This document shows, one piece after another, positions 8,959 to 17,475 of a stretch of DNA of 64,000 bases. Under the pieces are notes generated by a model. That model was not told the origin of the DNA and ran no database searches. It saw nothing but the letters and a program-made list of their open reading frames with translations. Each line of letters begins with the position of its first letter. The stretch's first letter is position 1. Source of the stretch: Sphingobium sp. AP49 (GTDB taxonomy: Bacteria > Pseudomonadota > Alphaproteobacteria > Sphingomonadales > Sphingomonadaceae); NCBI RefSeq assembly GCF_000281715.2, contig NZ_CP124576.1, positions 2,611,501-2,675,500 of the forward strand, in the 5' to 3' direction. Made by a program: the position numbers and the translations under genes.

Positions 8959-9480
8959 TCAATCCTTCACGATGCGCAGCTGGGCGGGGCGGGCGGCCGG
9001 CATCCCGTCCTCCAGCGCGCGCAACCTCGCCCTGGCGCGGGACAGGCGGGAAATCAGGGTGCCGATCGGAATGCCGATGGCAACGGCGGCGTCCTGATAG
9101 GACAGCCCCTCGACCGCAACGAGATGCAGGACAGCCTGCTGCTCTTCCGGCAGCGCCGCCAGCGCCGCTTCGATCTGGTGCAGGCGGACCGATTGCTCCT
9201 GCGTCGGGGCCTCGACCGGATCCGCCTGCGCTACGACATCGGCGCGGAACCGTTCGCGTACGGCCGCCCGGCGCGTGCCGCTGACGAAGACATTGTGCAG
9301 GATGGAAAACAGCCAAATGCGCAGCGGCCGGCCACGCTCATATTTGTCGACATTGGCATAGGCGCGCACCAGCGCATCCTGCACCAGATCCTCGGCATCG
9401 CTTTCATTGCCGGTCAGCCGACGGGCATAGCGCATCAGCGCGGGCAACAGGTCGACAACCTTGGGCGGCATGGGTTTCAT
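8959..9480 (-). CDS. ECF-type RNA polymerase sigma factor
   Basis: This 173-residue sigma factor has region 2 (YARRLTGNESDAEDLVQDAL, then IWLFSILHNVFVSGTRR) and region 4 (LPEEQQAVLHLVAVEGLSYQDAAVAIG...ISRLSRARARLR). Regions 1 and 3 are absent, as expected for the extracytoplasmic-function group. It heads an operon with a membrane anti-sigma factor and a GMC oxidoreductase. Such sigma factors usually drive their own operon. I searched the 75 bases upstream for the common GGAAC/CGTT promoter pair and did not find a convincing copy. ATG 9480 fits the family length. Confidence 0.92.
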   Translation of the reverse strand: MKPMPPKVVDLLPALMRYARRLTGNESDAEDLVQDALVRAYANVDKYERGRPLRIWLFSILHNVFVSGTRRAAVRERFRADVVAQADPVEAPTQEQSVRLHQIEAALAALPEEQQAVLHLVAVEGLSYQDAAVAIGIPIGTLISRLSRARARLRALEDGMPAARPAQLRIVKD

Positions 9481-9555
9481 ACGTCACTTACGCCTCAGTG
9501 AACGCTTTAATCCCCCTTCACCCAAATATTTCTAAATTATGGAGGTTCAACCCGG

Positions 9556-10581
9556 TCAGGGTTGGATTTCGCGCCGTTCCGCGCTGCTGCGCAGGCCTGC
9601 TTCCAATATTTCCATCACCGCGATCGCCTCGTCCGCCGGCACCGGATTGGCGCCCTCGCCCCGGATCGCATCAGCCAGCGCCTGCCAGAACAGGCGATAA
9701 TCACCCGGCTCGTTCGGGACCGGATGCGTGTTGCCCGCCGAATCGGTCAGATGGCCCGGCTGCGGATCAATGCCCCAGTCCGCCCCCTCGGGCCGCTGGC
9801 CCGCGACCGTCGCGGCTTCCTGCCCGTCGGTCCCTTGCTTGATCCAGCTGCCCGCCGTGCCATGGACGACGAAGCGCAGCCCATGCGCTGCCGCCTGCTT
9901 GGTCGCATGCAGCAGCACCCGGTGGCGCGGATAACGCAATGTCACATGAAAATAGTCTGGCGACATCGCGCCTTCACGCAAGGCGGCAATGTCCGCGCTC
10001 ACCCCTTCGGGCTTGCCGAACAGGCACAGCGCCTGATCGATCAGATGCGGCCCCAGATCCTGCCAGATGCCCGCCGCACGCGCATCCTTCCATGTCGTCG
10101 CCGGGGTCGGCCGCCAGCGGTCGAAATGGCTCTCGAACTGGATGATTTCGCCCAGCCGTCCCTCGGCGATCAGCCGGCGCAGGGTGCGAAAATCCGCGTC
10201 CCAGCGCCGGTTCTGGAACACGGCAAGCAGCCTGCCCGCACTTTCCGCCTCGGCCGCCACCCGGCGCGCATCGGCCAGCGTGGTGGCAAAGGGCTTGTCC
10301 ACCAGCACATGCTTGCCCGCCCGCAGCGCCGCGATCGCATGGTCGGCATGCAATTCATCGGGACTGCACACGATGACAAGGTCGATCCCCGGCAGCGCCA
10401 GCAGCGCATCGACATCGGGCACCACCTGCATGCCCGGCAGGCCGGCATGGACCTTGGCCGGATCGCGCGAGATGACGGCGCACAGCGCCATGCCCAGCGT
10501 CGCCATCACATAGGGCGCATGGAACGCCCGTCCGCCAAGCCCATAGCCGATCAGGCCCACGCCGATTTCCTGCATCATCAT
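9556..10581 (-). CDS. Gfo/Idh/MocA family NAD(P)-dependent oxidoreductase
   Basis: This 341-residue protein has the N-terminal Rossmann fold of the Gfo/Idh/MocA family (VGLIGYGLGGRAFHAPYV). The family's cofactor and catalytic words follow: VDKPFATT (the K-P motif) and GPHLIDQAL with the His/Asp pair. Members interconvert sugar, inositol or related polyol hydroxyls and ketones. The wording is closest to the YdgJ/YvaA-like branch. The start is one of three consecutive ATG codons at 10581, 10578 or 10575. It is divergent from the VOC gene and shares with it a promoter region containing a 20-bp palindrome. The substrate is unknown. Confidence 0.9.
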   Translation of the reverse strand: MMMQEIGVGLIGYGLGGRAFHAPYVMATLGMALCAVISRDPAKVHAGLPGMQVVPDVDALLALPGIDLVIVCSPDELHADHAIAALRAGKHVLVDKPFATTLADARRVAAEAESAGRLLAVFQNRRWDADFRTLRRLIAEGRLGEIIQFESHFDRWRPTPATTWKDARAAGIWQDLGPHLIDQALCLFGKPEGVSADIAALREGAMSPDYFHVTLRYPRHRVLLHATKQAAAHGLRFVVHGTAGSWIKQGTDGQEAATVAGQRPEGADWGIDPQPGHLTDSAGNTHPVPNEPGDYRLFWQALADAIRGEGANPVPADEAIAVMEILEAGLRSSAERREIQP

Positions 10582-10629
10582 CGTCCCATATCGCCGGGGC
10601 GGATCAGGGCGCGCGCGCCTTGCCCCAAA

Positions 10630-10649
10630 AAGATAGCATATACTATCTT
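10630..10649. promoter_or_regulatory. 20-bp near-perfect palindrome, candidate operator
   Basis: AAGATAGCATATACTATCTT is an inverted repeat with 7-base arms and an AT-rich centre in an otherwise GC-rich region. It lies in the 113-base gap between the divergent oxidoreductase gene (start 10581) and the VOC gene (start 10695), where a repressor could control both. No regulator gene is adjacent. Confidence 0.55.
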
Positions 10650-10694
10650 CCTGCCGAATCCCGCGAACGGGATCATCCGGAGAGGATAGCGCTT

Positions 10695-11204
10695 ATGCTG
10701 TTGCGCCGACCATCGCCGCTTGTCGACCCGGAATCGGGCGTGCTGCGGGCCGACCATTTCCAGATCGCCTATGCGACCAATGATATCGACCACGCCCAGG
10801 CGATCCTGGCCGATCGCTATGGCATCGGCGCCTTTCGCCGGCTCGAAGGGCCGCTGGCGGCGGGCGGCCAGATCCGCGTCGAACTGGCCTGGGTCGGCCC
10901 GGTCATGTATGAATTGCTGAACGCCTCCGGGCCGGGATCGGCCATCTATATGGACCGCCTTGCCGCCGGCGACGATTTCCAACTGCGCCATCATCATCTG
11001 GGCTATCTGATCCACGACGCCGCGCAGTGGCAGGCTCTCCTCGCCCGTGCACAGGCCGACGGCCTGCCCGTCCCCCATGTCAGCCATAATGAAGGCTTCA
11101 TGGACAGTTGCTTCGTCGATGCGCCCGAACTGGGCCATTATCTCGAATATATTTTCCCGACCCAGGCCGGGATCGACTTCTTCGCCGCCGTCCCAGCCAC
11201 CTAA
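10695..11204 (+). CDS. VOC (glyoxalase/dioxygenase fold) family protein
   Basis: This 169-residue protein has paired vicinal-oxygen-chelate modules. The first begins LRADHFQIAYATNDIDHAQAI, the second HHHLGYLIHDAAQWQALLARA, and it ends ELGHYLEYIFPTQAGIDFF. His in ADHF, His in HHHLGY and the Glu in YLEYIF could form the metal site of a glyoxalase, epimerase or lyase. ATG 10695 was chosen because GGAGAGG lies nine bases upstream; an upstream TTG at 10620 would add residues with no family match and would overlap the palindrome. It is followed after 31 bases by a Gfo/Idh/MocA gene, so a two-gene operon is likely. The reaction is unknown. Confidence 0.8.
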   Translation: MLLRRPSPLVDPESGVLRADHFQIAYATNDIDHAQAILADRYGIGAFRRLEGPLAAGGQIRVELAWVGPVMYELLNASGPGSAIYMDRLAAGDDFQLRHHHLGYLIHDAAQWQALLARAQADGLPVPHVSHNEGFMDSCFVDAPELGHYLEYIFPTQAGIDFFAAVPAT

Positions 11205-11235
11205 ATTCCCCCTGACCCACCCGAAAGGACCAACC

Positions 11236-12300
11236 ATGCCCCCTGCCCCCCGCGCGATCGTCGTCGGCACCGGCTTTGGCTGCCGCATCCATGTCCCCGC
11301 GCTGCGCGCTGCGGGGTTCGAGGTGGCAGGCCTGGTCGGCACCGATCCCGACCGCACCCGTCGTCGCGCCGATGCTGTCAATATCGCTGACATCTTCACC
11401 GATCTCAGCGAGGCGATCGACCGCACTGGCGCGGTCGCGGTGACAGTCGCCACACCGCCGGCCACCCACGCCGCGCTTGCCCTGACCGCGATCGAGCGCG
11501 GCTGCCACATCCTCTGCGAAAAGCCGATGGCCGCCGACCTGGCCGAGGCTCGCGCGATGCTGGCGGCGGCGGAACAGGCCGGGGTCACTCATCTGATCGG
11601 CAACGAGTTCCGCTGGGCACCCGATCGCGCGATGATCGGCCGCGCCATCGCCGACGGGCTGATCGGCGATCCCCGCTATGTCACCCTGTCCAGCGTCATG
11701 CCGATCGTCGCCGATCCTGCCGCCCGCATGCCGCGCTGGTGGTTCGATGCCGGCGCGGGCGGCGGCTGGCTCGGCGCCCATGGCTCGCATCTGGTCGACC
11801 AGTTGCGCGTCTGGCTGGGCGAGGTGGACAGCCTCAGCGCCACCCTGCCCACCGTCTCGGACCGCCCGGCCGACGCGGCGGAGGACAGCTATATCGTCCG
11901 CTTCCGCATGAAGAATGGCGCGCAGGGCGTACTTCAACACAGCGCGGGCGTCTGGGGGCCATCCGAAAATATCAGCCGCGTCGCCGGAACCCATGGCACG
12001 CTCTGGGTCGACAAGGGGGTGGTGAAGATCGCCGACCGGGATGGCGTGCGCGACCTTCCCGCCGATGCCGACCTGCAACTGCCACCGATCGAAGCCGACG
12101 ATCCGCGCAAGGCGGCGATGCTGTTTGAGTTCGCCCCCTTCATCCGCCTGTGCGAAGCCCTGCGCGCCGGCGTCGAGGGGCGGCCCATGCCCGAAGGCGT
12201 ACCGATCCCGACCTTCCATGACGGCGTCGCCGCAATGACGATACTCGACGCGATCCGCCAATCCGCGGCCCAAGATGGCGCTCTCGTCAAACTGTCCTGA
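11236..12300 (+). CDS. Gfo/Idh/MocA family oxidoreductase
   Basis: This 354-residue NAD(P)-dependent dehydrogenase has the Rossmann start AIVVGTGFGCRIHVPALRAAG, the conserved CEKPMAADL motif, and GAHGSHLVDQLRVW with the His/Asp catalytic pair. The start is ATG 11236, with AAAGGA six bases upstream. It belongs to the same family as the gene at 9556 but is clearly a different branch. It probably works with the upstream VOC protein on the same compound, which I cannot identify. Confidence 0.9.
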   Translation: MPPAPRAIVVGTGFGCRIHVPALRAAGFEVAGLVGTDPDRTRRRADAVNIADIFTDLSEAIDRTGAVAVTVATPPATHAALALTAIERGCHILCEKPMAADLAEARAMLAAAEQAGVTHLIGNEFRWAPDRAMIGRAIADGLIGDPRYVTLSSVMPIVADPAARMPRWWFDAGAGGGWLGAHGSHLVDQLRVWLGEVDSLSATLPTVSDRPADAAEDSYIVRFRMKNGAQGVLQHSAGVWGPSENISRVAGTHGTLWVDKGVVKIADRDGVRDLPADADLQLPPIEADDPRKAAMLFEFAPFIRLCEALRAGVEGRPMPEGVPIPTFHDGVAAMTILDAIRQSAAQDGALVKLS

Positions 12301-12338
12301 AAAAGAGAAGGCCCGTCGACGGGGGGTGTCGACGGGCC
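12301..12338 (-). terminator. Rho-independent terminator between convergent genes
   Basis: A perfect 11-base inverted repeat, GGCCCGTCGAC (12310-12320) and GTCGACGGGCC (12328-12338), has a 7-base loop. On the minus strand it is followed by TTCTCTTTTTC, which makes it a good terminator for the thioesterase operon. On the plus strand no T-run follows, but the hairpin may still help end the oxidoreductase transcript. Confidence 0.75.
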
Positions 12339-12418
12339 AGATCTGCGAGACCGCCAGAGCGGGGGGAAGTGCGGCGGCCTCATCGAATATAACGGACCAT
12401 TGAAGGGAAGGTTCCCAC

Positions 12419-13039
12419 TTATTGCTGATGCGGCAGCAATTCGATGAACAGCCCTTCGGCATCGGCGCACAACAGGTCGCCATCGCGCAGTTCGCCGCGC
12501 ACGAAACGCTTGCGCCCCTCGACCTTCGTCACCCAAGCGCTCACCTGCAATTCCTTGTCGATCGGCGTGATCGCCCGATAATTGACATGTAGATAGGCGG
12601 TGCGCGCCATGCGCTGGGCGCTCATATTCGCCGGCAGCCCCAATATCTCGTCGAACAGCAAAGCCACCGCCCCGCCATGGGCGGCATAATTGGCGCCCAG
12701 ATGGAAGGCGCCAAAGGTCACCCGGGCATGCAGCGAATCGTCGCCCATCTGATCGGGGATGAAGGCCGGCGCGAACACCTGGCCATGGCCCGGCGCATCG
12801 CGCACCCGGCCGAACATGCGATGCGCCTCTTCCGCCACCATCGGCGTCAGCCGCTGCGTCCAGGCGGCAAGGTCCGCGTCCAGCGCCTGCGCCGTAGCGT
12901 CGTCCAGCTTGGCCGCCGCGACATGATCCAGGAAATCGCGCAGCCGATCGATCATGCGCGCATAGGGCGTATCGCCCGTCAGCCAGCGCCCGCCCAGCAG
13001 ATCCCGATCCTCATTCTGCGATGCTGCGCCGTCCGACAT
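12419..13039 (-). CDS. PaaI-type hotdog-fold acyl-CoA thioesterase
   Basis: This 206-residue protein carries the hotdog-fold thioesterase signature HGGAVALLFDEILG, in which the Asp/Glu after the long helix is catalytic in PaaI-like enzymes. Family members hydrolyse acyl- or aryl-CoA esters and often relieve stalled CoA intermediates in catabolic pathways. ATG 13039 was chosen because GAGAGGAA lies upstream; two ATGs further upstream would add residues unlike the family. It is the last gene of the minus-strand operon with TetR, FbiC, the F420:NADPH reductase and a thiolase, 114 bases after the thiolase stop. Confidence 0.85.
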   Translation of the reverse strand: MSDGAASQNEDRDLLGGRWLTGDTPYARMIDRLRDFLDHVAAAKLDDATAQALDADLAAWTQRLTPMVAEEAHRMFGRVRDAPGHGQVFAPAFIPDQMGDDSLHARVTFGAFHLGANYAAHGGAVALLFDEILGLPANMSAQRMARTAYLHVNYRAITPIDKELQVSAWVTKVEGRKRFVRGELRDGDLLCADAEGLFIELLPHQQ

Positions 13040-13153
13040 GCCCAAATTCCTCTCTCTGCCATCCTGCTTAGGCATGTCTGGTGCGCAGAGGGAAGCCCCG
13101 TCCGGGCGGGAGGCGCAGCAGCGCCGGGACATCATCGCCCCGGCGCCGCATCG

Positions 13154-14326
13154 TCACAGCCGCTCGACGATCGTCACATTGGCCATGCCGCCGGCCTCGC
13201 ACATGGTCTGCAAGCCATAGCGCGCGCCACGATCATGCAGCGCGCTGACCAGCGTCGCCATCAGCTTGGCCCCCGACCCGCCCAGCGGATGGCCCAGCGA
13301 AATCGCCCCGCCATGGACGTTGAGCCTGTCGGGATCGGCACCCAGCGCCTTGGCCCAGGCCAGCGGCACCGGCGCAAAGGCCTCGTTCACCTCATAGAGA
13401 TCGATGTCGCCGATCGTCATGCCCGCCTTCGCCAGCGCCCGCTCCGTCGCCGGGATCGGCGCCTCCAGCATGATGACCGGATCATGGCCGATCACCGTCA
13501 TCTCGTGGATGCGCGCCAGCGGCGTCAGTCCCAGCGTCTTGAGCCCACGCTCGTTGACCACCAGCAGCGCCGCCGCGCCATCGCAAATCTGGCTGGCGTT
13601 GGCAGCGGAAATCACGCCCCCCTCGGTCAGCAGCTTGACGCTGGATATCCGTTCCAGACTGGCATCGAACCTTATGCCCTCATCCACGTCGTGGATCACC
13701 GTTTCGCCCTCCGGCGTCACCACTTCCAGCGGCACGATTTCCGCCGCAAACTTGCCCGCCTGCGTCGCGGCCGCCGCCCGGCGATGGCTTTCCAGCGCAT
13801 AGGCGTCCAGCGCATCGCGATCGAAGCCATATTTGCTTGCCATCATCTCTGCCCCGCCAAACTGGCTGAACGGCGTATCGGGATAGCGCGCCTCGATCCC
13901 GGGACTGCGATAGGTGCCGAAACCATGCTTGGCCGCAAGCGTCCAGGGCAGGCCCATGGGCACGCGGGTCATGCTCTCCACGCCGGCGGCGATCACGACA
14001 TCCTGGATGCCCGCCATCACCGTCGCGGCGGCAAAATGCAGCGCTTGCTGGGACGAACCGCATTGCCGGTCGACATGGGTCCCCGGCACGGATTCAGGCA
14101 AGCCGCCGGCCAGCACGGCGTTGCGGGCGATGTTCGCCCCCTGCTCGCCGCCCGGACAGGCACAGCCCATGATGACATCCTCGACCGCCGCCGGATCGAT
14201 CCCCGCCCGGTCGACCAGCGCCGCCAGCACGCGCCCGGCCAGGTCGGCCGGATGCACGCCCGCAAGACGGCCGCCTCTCTTCCCCCCCGCGCTACGTGCG
14301 AGGGCGGCGATATAAGCCTCAGCCAT
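13154..14326 (-). CDS. Acetyl-CoA acyltransferase (thiolase)
   Basis: This 390-residue protein is a canonical thiolase that cleaves 3-ketoacyl-CoA with CoA or runs the reverse condensation. The nucleophilic Cys is C89 in VDRQCGSSQQ, the His is H346 in GHPLGGSG, and the second Cys is C376 in TMCEAGG. All three are present, unlike in the thiolase-like protein at 28429. Length is normal. It lies 22 bases after the F420:NADPH reductase gene and is therefore in the same operon. It probably completes beta-oxidation of the compound handled by the divergent operon. Confidence 0.93.
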   Translation of the reverse strand: MAEAYIAALARSAGGKRGGRLAGVHPADLAGRVLAALVDRAGIDPAAVEDVIMGCACPGGEQGANIARNAVLAGGLPESVPGTHVDRQCGSSQQALHFAAATVMAGIQDVVIAAGVESMTRVPMGLPWTLAAKHGFGTYRSPGIEARYPDTPFSQFGGAEMMASKYGFDRDALDAYALESHRRAAAATQAGKFAAEIVPLEVVTPEGETVIHDVDEGIRFDASLERISSVKLLTEGGVISAANASQICDGAAALLVVNERGLKTLGLTPLARIHEMTVIGHDPVIMLEAPIPATERALAKAGMTIGDIDLYEVNEAFAPVPLAWAKALGADPDRLNVHGGAISLGHPLGGSGAKLMATLVSALHDRGARYGLQTMCEAGGMANVTIVERL

Positions 14327-14348
14327 GTTTCACTCCTTCTGGCGGCGA

Positions 14349-15014
14349 TCAGACGCCGGTGATGCGGATGCCGGATCCCGGCACCTTATATTTGCGGTTG
14401 AGCGCGATCAGGACGGAGGTCAGCCCCTCGGCCACCACCGAATTGCACAAGGGCCCGGCATTCCAGGCGCGCAGGCCGATTTCCTGCGCCAGTTCGACCA
14501 CCTGGTCCGCCGCCTCGCTGTCGTCGGCGCAGACCAGCACGTCGCACTCGATCTCCTCGTCCAGCTTGGTCAAATGATGCGCGCTGATATTCTGGAAGGC
14601 GGACACGACGCGAACGCCATCGCCCAGCATCTTCTGCACCGCCTCGACCGCCGATCCGCCTTCGGGCAACTGCACCCGGCTGACCTTGGGCGGCACCAGT
14701 GGCACGGTCACGTCGATCAATATCTTGCCCGCCAGCGCGTCGGCGACATCCTTCACCGTCGATTGCTGCGCAGCATAGGGCACGGCCAGCACGATGATGT
14801 CGGCCTGCGCCGCCGCATCGGGATTGGCCGCGCCGACGACCGAACTCCCGCCCAGCGTCGCGTTCATGGCATCGGCCGCTTCCTGCGCCCGCTCGGCGGT
14901 GCGGCTGCCGATGATGACCTTGTGTCCCTTGTGCGCCCAGCGCAGCGCCAGGCCGCCGCCTTCCTTGCCGGTCCCGCCAAGCACGGCGATCGTCGCCAAA
15001 GCTTCATTCTGCAT
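14349..15014 (-). CDS. npdG: F420:NADPH oxidoreductase (NpdG/Fno-like)
   Basis: This 221-residue protein has the N-terminal NADP-binding signature of the Fno/NpdG family: IAVLGGTGKEGGGLALRWA, then VIIGSR. The last segment (GLRAWNAGPLCNSVVAEGLTSVLIALNRKY) matches the F420-binding half of these enzymes. Fno transfers hydride between NADPH and coenzyme F420. ATG 15014 was chosen because AGGAGAGG lies seven bases upstream, inside the end of fbiC; the two genes overlap by 11 bases, so translation is probably coupled. The direct overlap with an FO synthase gene makes the F420 assignment strong. Other NADP-binding members of the same superfamily exist, so cofactor use should be tested. Confidence 0.88.
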   Translation of the reverse strand: MQNEALATIAVLGGTGKEGGGLALRWAHKGHKVIIGSRTAERAQEAADAMNATLGGSSVVGAANPDAAAQADIIVLAVPYAAQQSTVKDVADALAGKILIDVTVPLVPPKVSRVQLPEGGSAVEAVQKMLGDGVRVVSAFQNISAHHLTKLDEEIECDVLVCADDSEAADQVVELAQEIGLRAWNAGPLCNSVVAEGLTSVLIALNRKYKVPGSGIRITGV

Positions 15015-17424
15015 ATTCAAACCTCTCCTGGTTCGTATCGGCCTCGCGCCGCCGCTTGCGCGGGGGCGTCAGGACCATGGGTGTCAGTTCCGCCGCGGTC
15101 ATTCCGCGTGCATGGATATCCGCGCTCACGCCGCCATAGGCGGTGCTGCGCTGCCGGGGCGTACGGTCGATCGACCGGATCAGCGCCTCCATCGCGGCGG
15201 GCGGCATTTCCTGGCCATGCTGGGTGCCGGCCGCGCGCGAGATGCTCTCGTTCATCAGCGTGCCGCCCAGGTCATTGGCGCCGCCCTCCAGGCAGGCTTT
15301 CACCCCTTCCGGCCCCAGCTTGACCCAGCTCGTCTGGATCGACCGGATATGGGGATGCAGCGCCAACCGCGCGACCGCGTGCATCAGCCGCACCTCGCGG
15401 AAGGTCGGGCCATGGCGCGACTGGCCGCGCACGCCCATCGGCGCCTCCATATGGACGAAGGGCAAGGGCACGAATTCGGTGAAGCCGCCGGTCCGCCGCT
15501 GCAGGTCGCGGATGCGGATCAGGTGCCTTGCCCAGTGGCGCGGCGTGTCGACATGGCCGAACATGATCGTCGCAGTGGTGGTGAAGCCCACGCGATGCGC
15601 GGTCTCGATCACCTCCAGCCATTGCGCCGTGTCCAGCTTGTCGGGGCAGATGATCGCCCGCACCTCGTCATCCAATATCTCGGCCGCCGTGCCGGGCAGC
15701 GTGTCGAGCCCCACCGCCTTCAGCCGGCGCAGGAAATCCTCGACCGGCAGGCCCAGCGTCGCCGCGCCCTGCCACACTTCCAGCGGGGAGAAGGCATGGA
15801 TGTGCATCTCGGGCACCGCCGCCTTCACCGCGCGGGCCAGGTTGAGATAGGTGTCGCCGGTATAATGGGGGTGGATACCGCCCTGCAGGCAGACTTCGGT
15901 GCCGCCCCGCTCCCACGCCTCACGGGTGCGGCGGACCACTTCCTCCAGGTCCAGGTCATAGGGCTTGCCGCGCAGCGCCTCCGCCTTGTCGCCCTTGGAA
16001 AAGGCGCAGAAGCTGCATTTATAGGCGCAGATATTGGTGTAGTTGATGTTGCGGTTGACGACATAGCTGATCGTGTCGCCCATCTCCTGCATCCGCAGGG
16101 CGTCCGCGCTGGCGCAGACATGCACCAGGTCGGTCTCGCGCGCGGTGAACAGCGCCTCGATCTCGGCTTCTTCCAGCAGCGCCCCGGTCATCGCCCGGTC
16201 GACGATCGCCGCGATCGCGGGATCGGCCGGCAGCGCCGACGGCCGCGTGACGCGCGGCTCCAGCGCGATGCCCGGCGACCAGCTATCCTCGCGCGCAAAG
16301 CCCATTGCATCGGCATGGGCCAGCACATGGCGGACCATCGCCTGGTCCTGCCAGCGCTCATTATCCTGCGCATAGGCGGGATAGACCGGCAGCCGGGCGA
16401 CCAGCATCCGCCCTTCGCCCTCGGTCGCGGCGCGCAGCCGCTCGACCGCCGGCCAGGGCGCTTCCGGGTTCACATGGTCAGGCGTCACCGGCGACACCCC
16501 GCCCCAGTCATTGATCCCCGCCGCCATCAGCTGGGGGAAGTCCGCCGCCGACAGGTTGGGCGGCGCCTGGATATTCATCTCCGGCCCAAGGATCAGCCGC
16601 GCCACCGCGATCGTCCACAGCAATTCGTCCATGTCCGGTTCGGGCGCATCGGCCATCACCGTGCGTTCCTTGGCCCGGAAATTCTGGACGATCACTTCCT
16701 GGATATGGCCATAGCCATCCTGCAGGTCGCGGATCGCCTCCAGCGCCTCGATCCGTTCCTTGCGCGTCTCGCCGATGCCGATCAGGATGCCCGTGGTGAA
16801 GGGGATGGCCAGTTCCCCCGCCAGCCGGATCGTCTCCAGCCGTGCCGCCGGCTCCTTGTCGGGCGAGCGATAATGGGCGCCGCCCTTGCGGCACAGCCGA
16901 TCGGACACCGACTCCAGCATCAGCCCCTGCGACACCGAAACCCGGCGCAGACCGGCCATTTCCTCGCGGGTCATGACCCCGGCATTGATGTGCGGCAGCA
17001 GCCCGGTCTCGTCGCGCACCAGCGCCGCCATTTCCGCCAGATAGGACAAGGTGCTGTCATGGCCCAGCCGCGCCAGTTCCTCGCGCGCGGCGGCAAAACG
17101 CAGCTCCGGTTTGTCGCCCAAGGTGAACAGCGCTTCGGTACAGCCCGCCGCCTTGCCGGCGCGCGCCACCGCCAGCACGTCCTCGCGCGTCATATAGGCA
17201 TTTTCGCCCGGCCGTGGCGGCTGCGAGAAGGTGCAATAATGACAGAGATTGCGGCATAGCTGGGTCAGCGGAATGAAGATCTTGCGCGACCAGCTCTGCA
17301 CCCGGCCATGGCCTTCGTCGCGCAGCGCCGCCGCCTGCGCCATCAGCTCGGCCAGCGGCATCGCCAGCAGCTCTGCCGTGCGCATCCGCTCCGCTTCGCC
17401 GATCCCGTCCAATCCTGCCATCAT
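15004..17424 (-). CDS. fbiC: Bifunctional FO synthase (CofG-CofH fusion, FbiC), F420 biosynthesis
   Basis: This 806-residue protein has two radical-SAM halves. The first holds the iron-sulfur motif CRNLCHYC (C57, C61, C64; CofG half) and the second CAYKCSFC (C466, C470, C473; CofH half). Together they join 5-amino-6-ribitylaminouracil and tyrosine to form FO, the deazaflavin core of coenzyme F420. Family words include ENAYMTREDVL, GILIGIGETRKER and the second-half segment DTISYVVNRNINYTNIC. Fusion of the two halves is the actinobacterial and proteobacterial form; archaea have two proteins. The start is ATG 17424 or the next codon. The other F420 genes (fbiA/cofD, fbiB/cofE, fbiD/cofC) are not in this window. 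It follows a TetR gene by 51 bases. Confidence 0.95.
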   Translation of the reverse strand: MMAGLDGIGEAERMRTAELLAMPLAELMAQAAALRDEGHGRVQSWSRKIFIPLTQLCRNLCHYCTFSQPPRPGENAYMTREDVLAVARAGKAAGCTEALFTLGDKPELRFAAAREELARLGHDSTLSYLAEMAALVRDETGLLPHINAGVMTREEMAGLRRVSVSQGLMLESVSDRLCRKGGAHYRSPDKEPAARLETIRLAGELAIPFTTGILIGIGETRKERIEALEAIRDLQDGYGHIQEVIVQNFRAKERTVMADAPEPDMDELLWTIAVARLILGPEMNIQAPPNLSAADFPQLMAAGINDWGGVSPVTPDHVNPEAPWPAVERLRAATEGEGRMLVARLPVYPAYAQDNERWQDQAMVRHVLAHADAMGFAREDSWSPGIALEPRVTRPSALPADPAIAAIVDRAMTGALLEEAEIEALFTARETDLVHVCASADALRMQEMGDTISYVVNRNINYTNICAYKCSFCAFSKGDKAEALRGKPYDLDLEEVVRRTREAWERGGTEVCLQGGIHPHYTGDTYLNLARAVKAAVPEMHIHAFSPLEVWQGAATLGLPVEDFLRRLKAVGLDTLPGTAAEILDDEVRAIICPDKLDTAQWLEVIETAHRVGFTTTATIMFGHVDTPRHWARHLIRIRDLQRRTGGFTEFVPLPFVHMEAPMGVRGQSRHGPTFREVRLMHAVARLALHPHIRSIQTSWVKLGPEGVKACLEGGANDLGGTLMNESISRAAGTQHGQEMPPAAMEALIRSIDRTPRQRSTAYGGVSADIHARGMTAAELTPMVLTPPRKRRREADTNQERFEYAE

Positions 17425-17475
17425 CCCGCTCCGCTTGTTTCGTCTTCTATGTTCTGATTGTGATTGCGCCCCGGT

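Noticed and set aside
9481..9555. ECF-type GGAAC/CGTT promoter upstream of the sigma factor gene
   Set aside because: I found GAACC and CGTT words but not at the required 16-17 base spacing.
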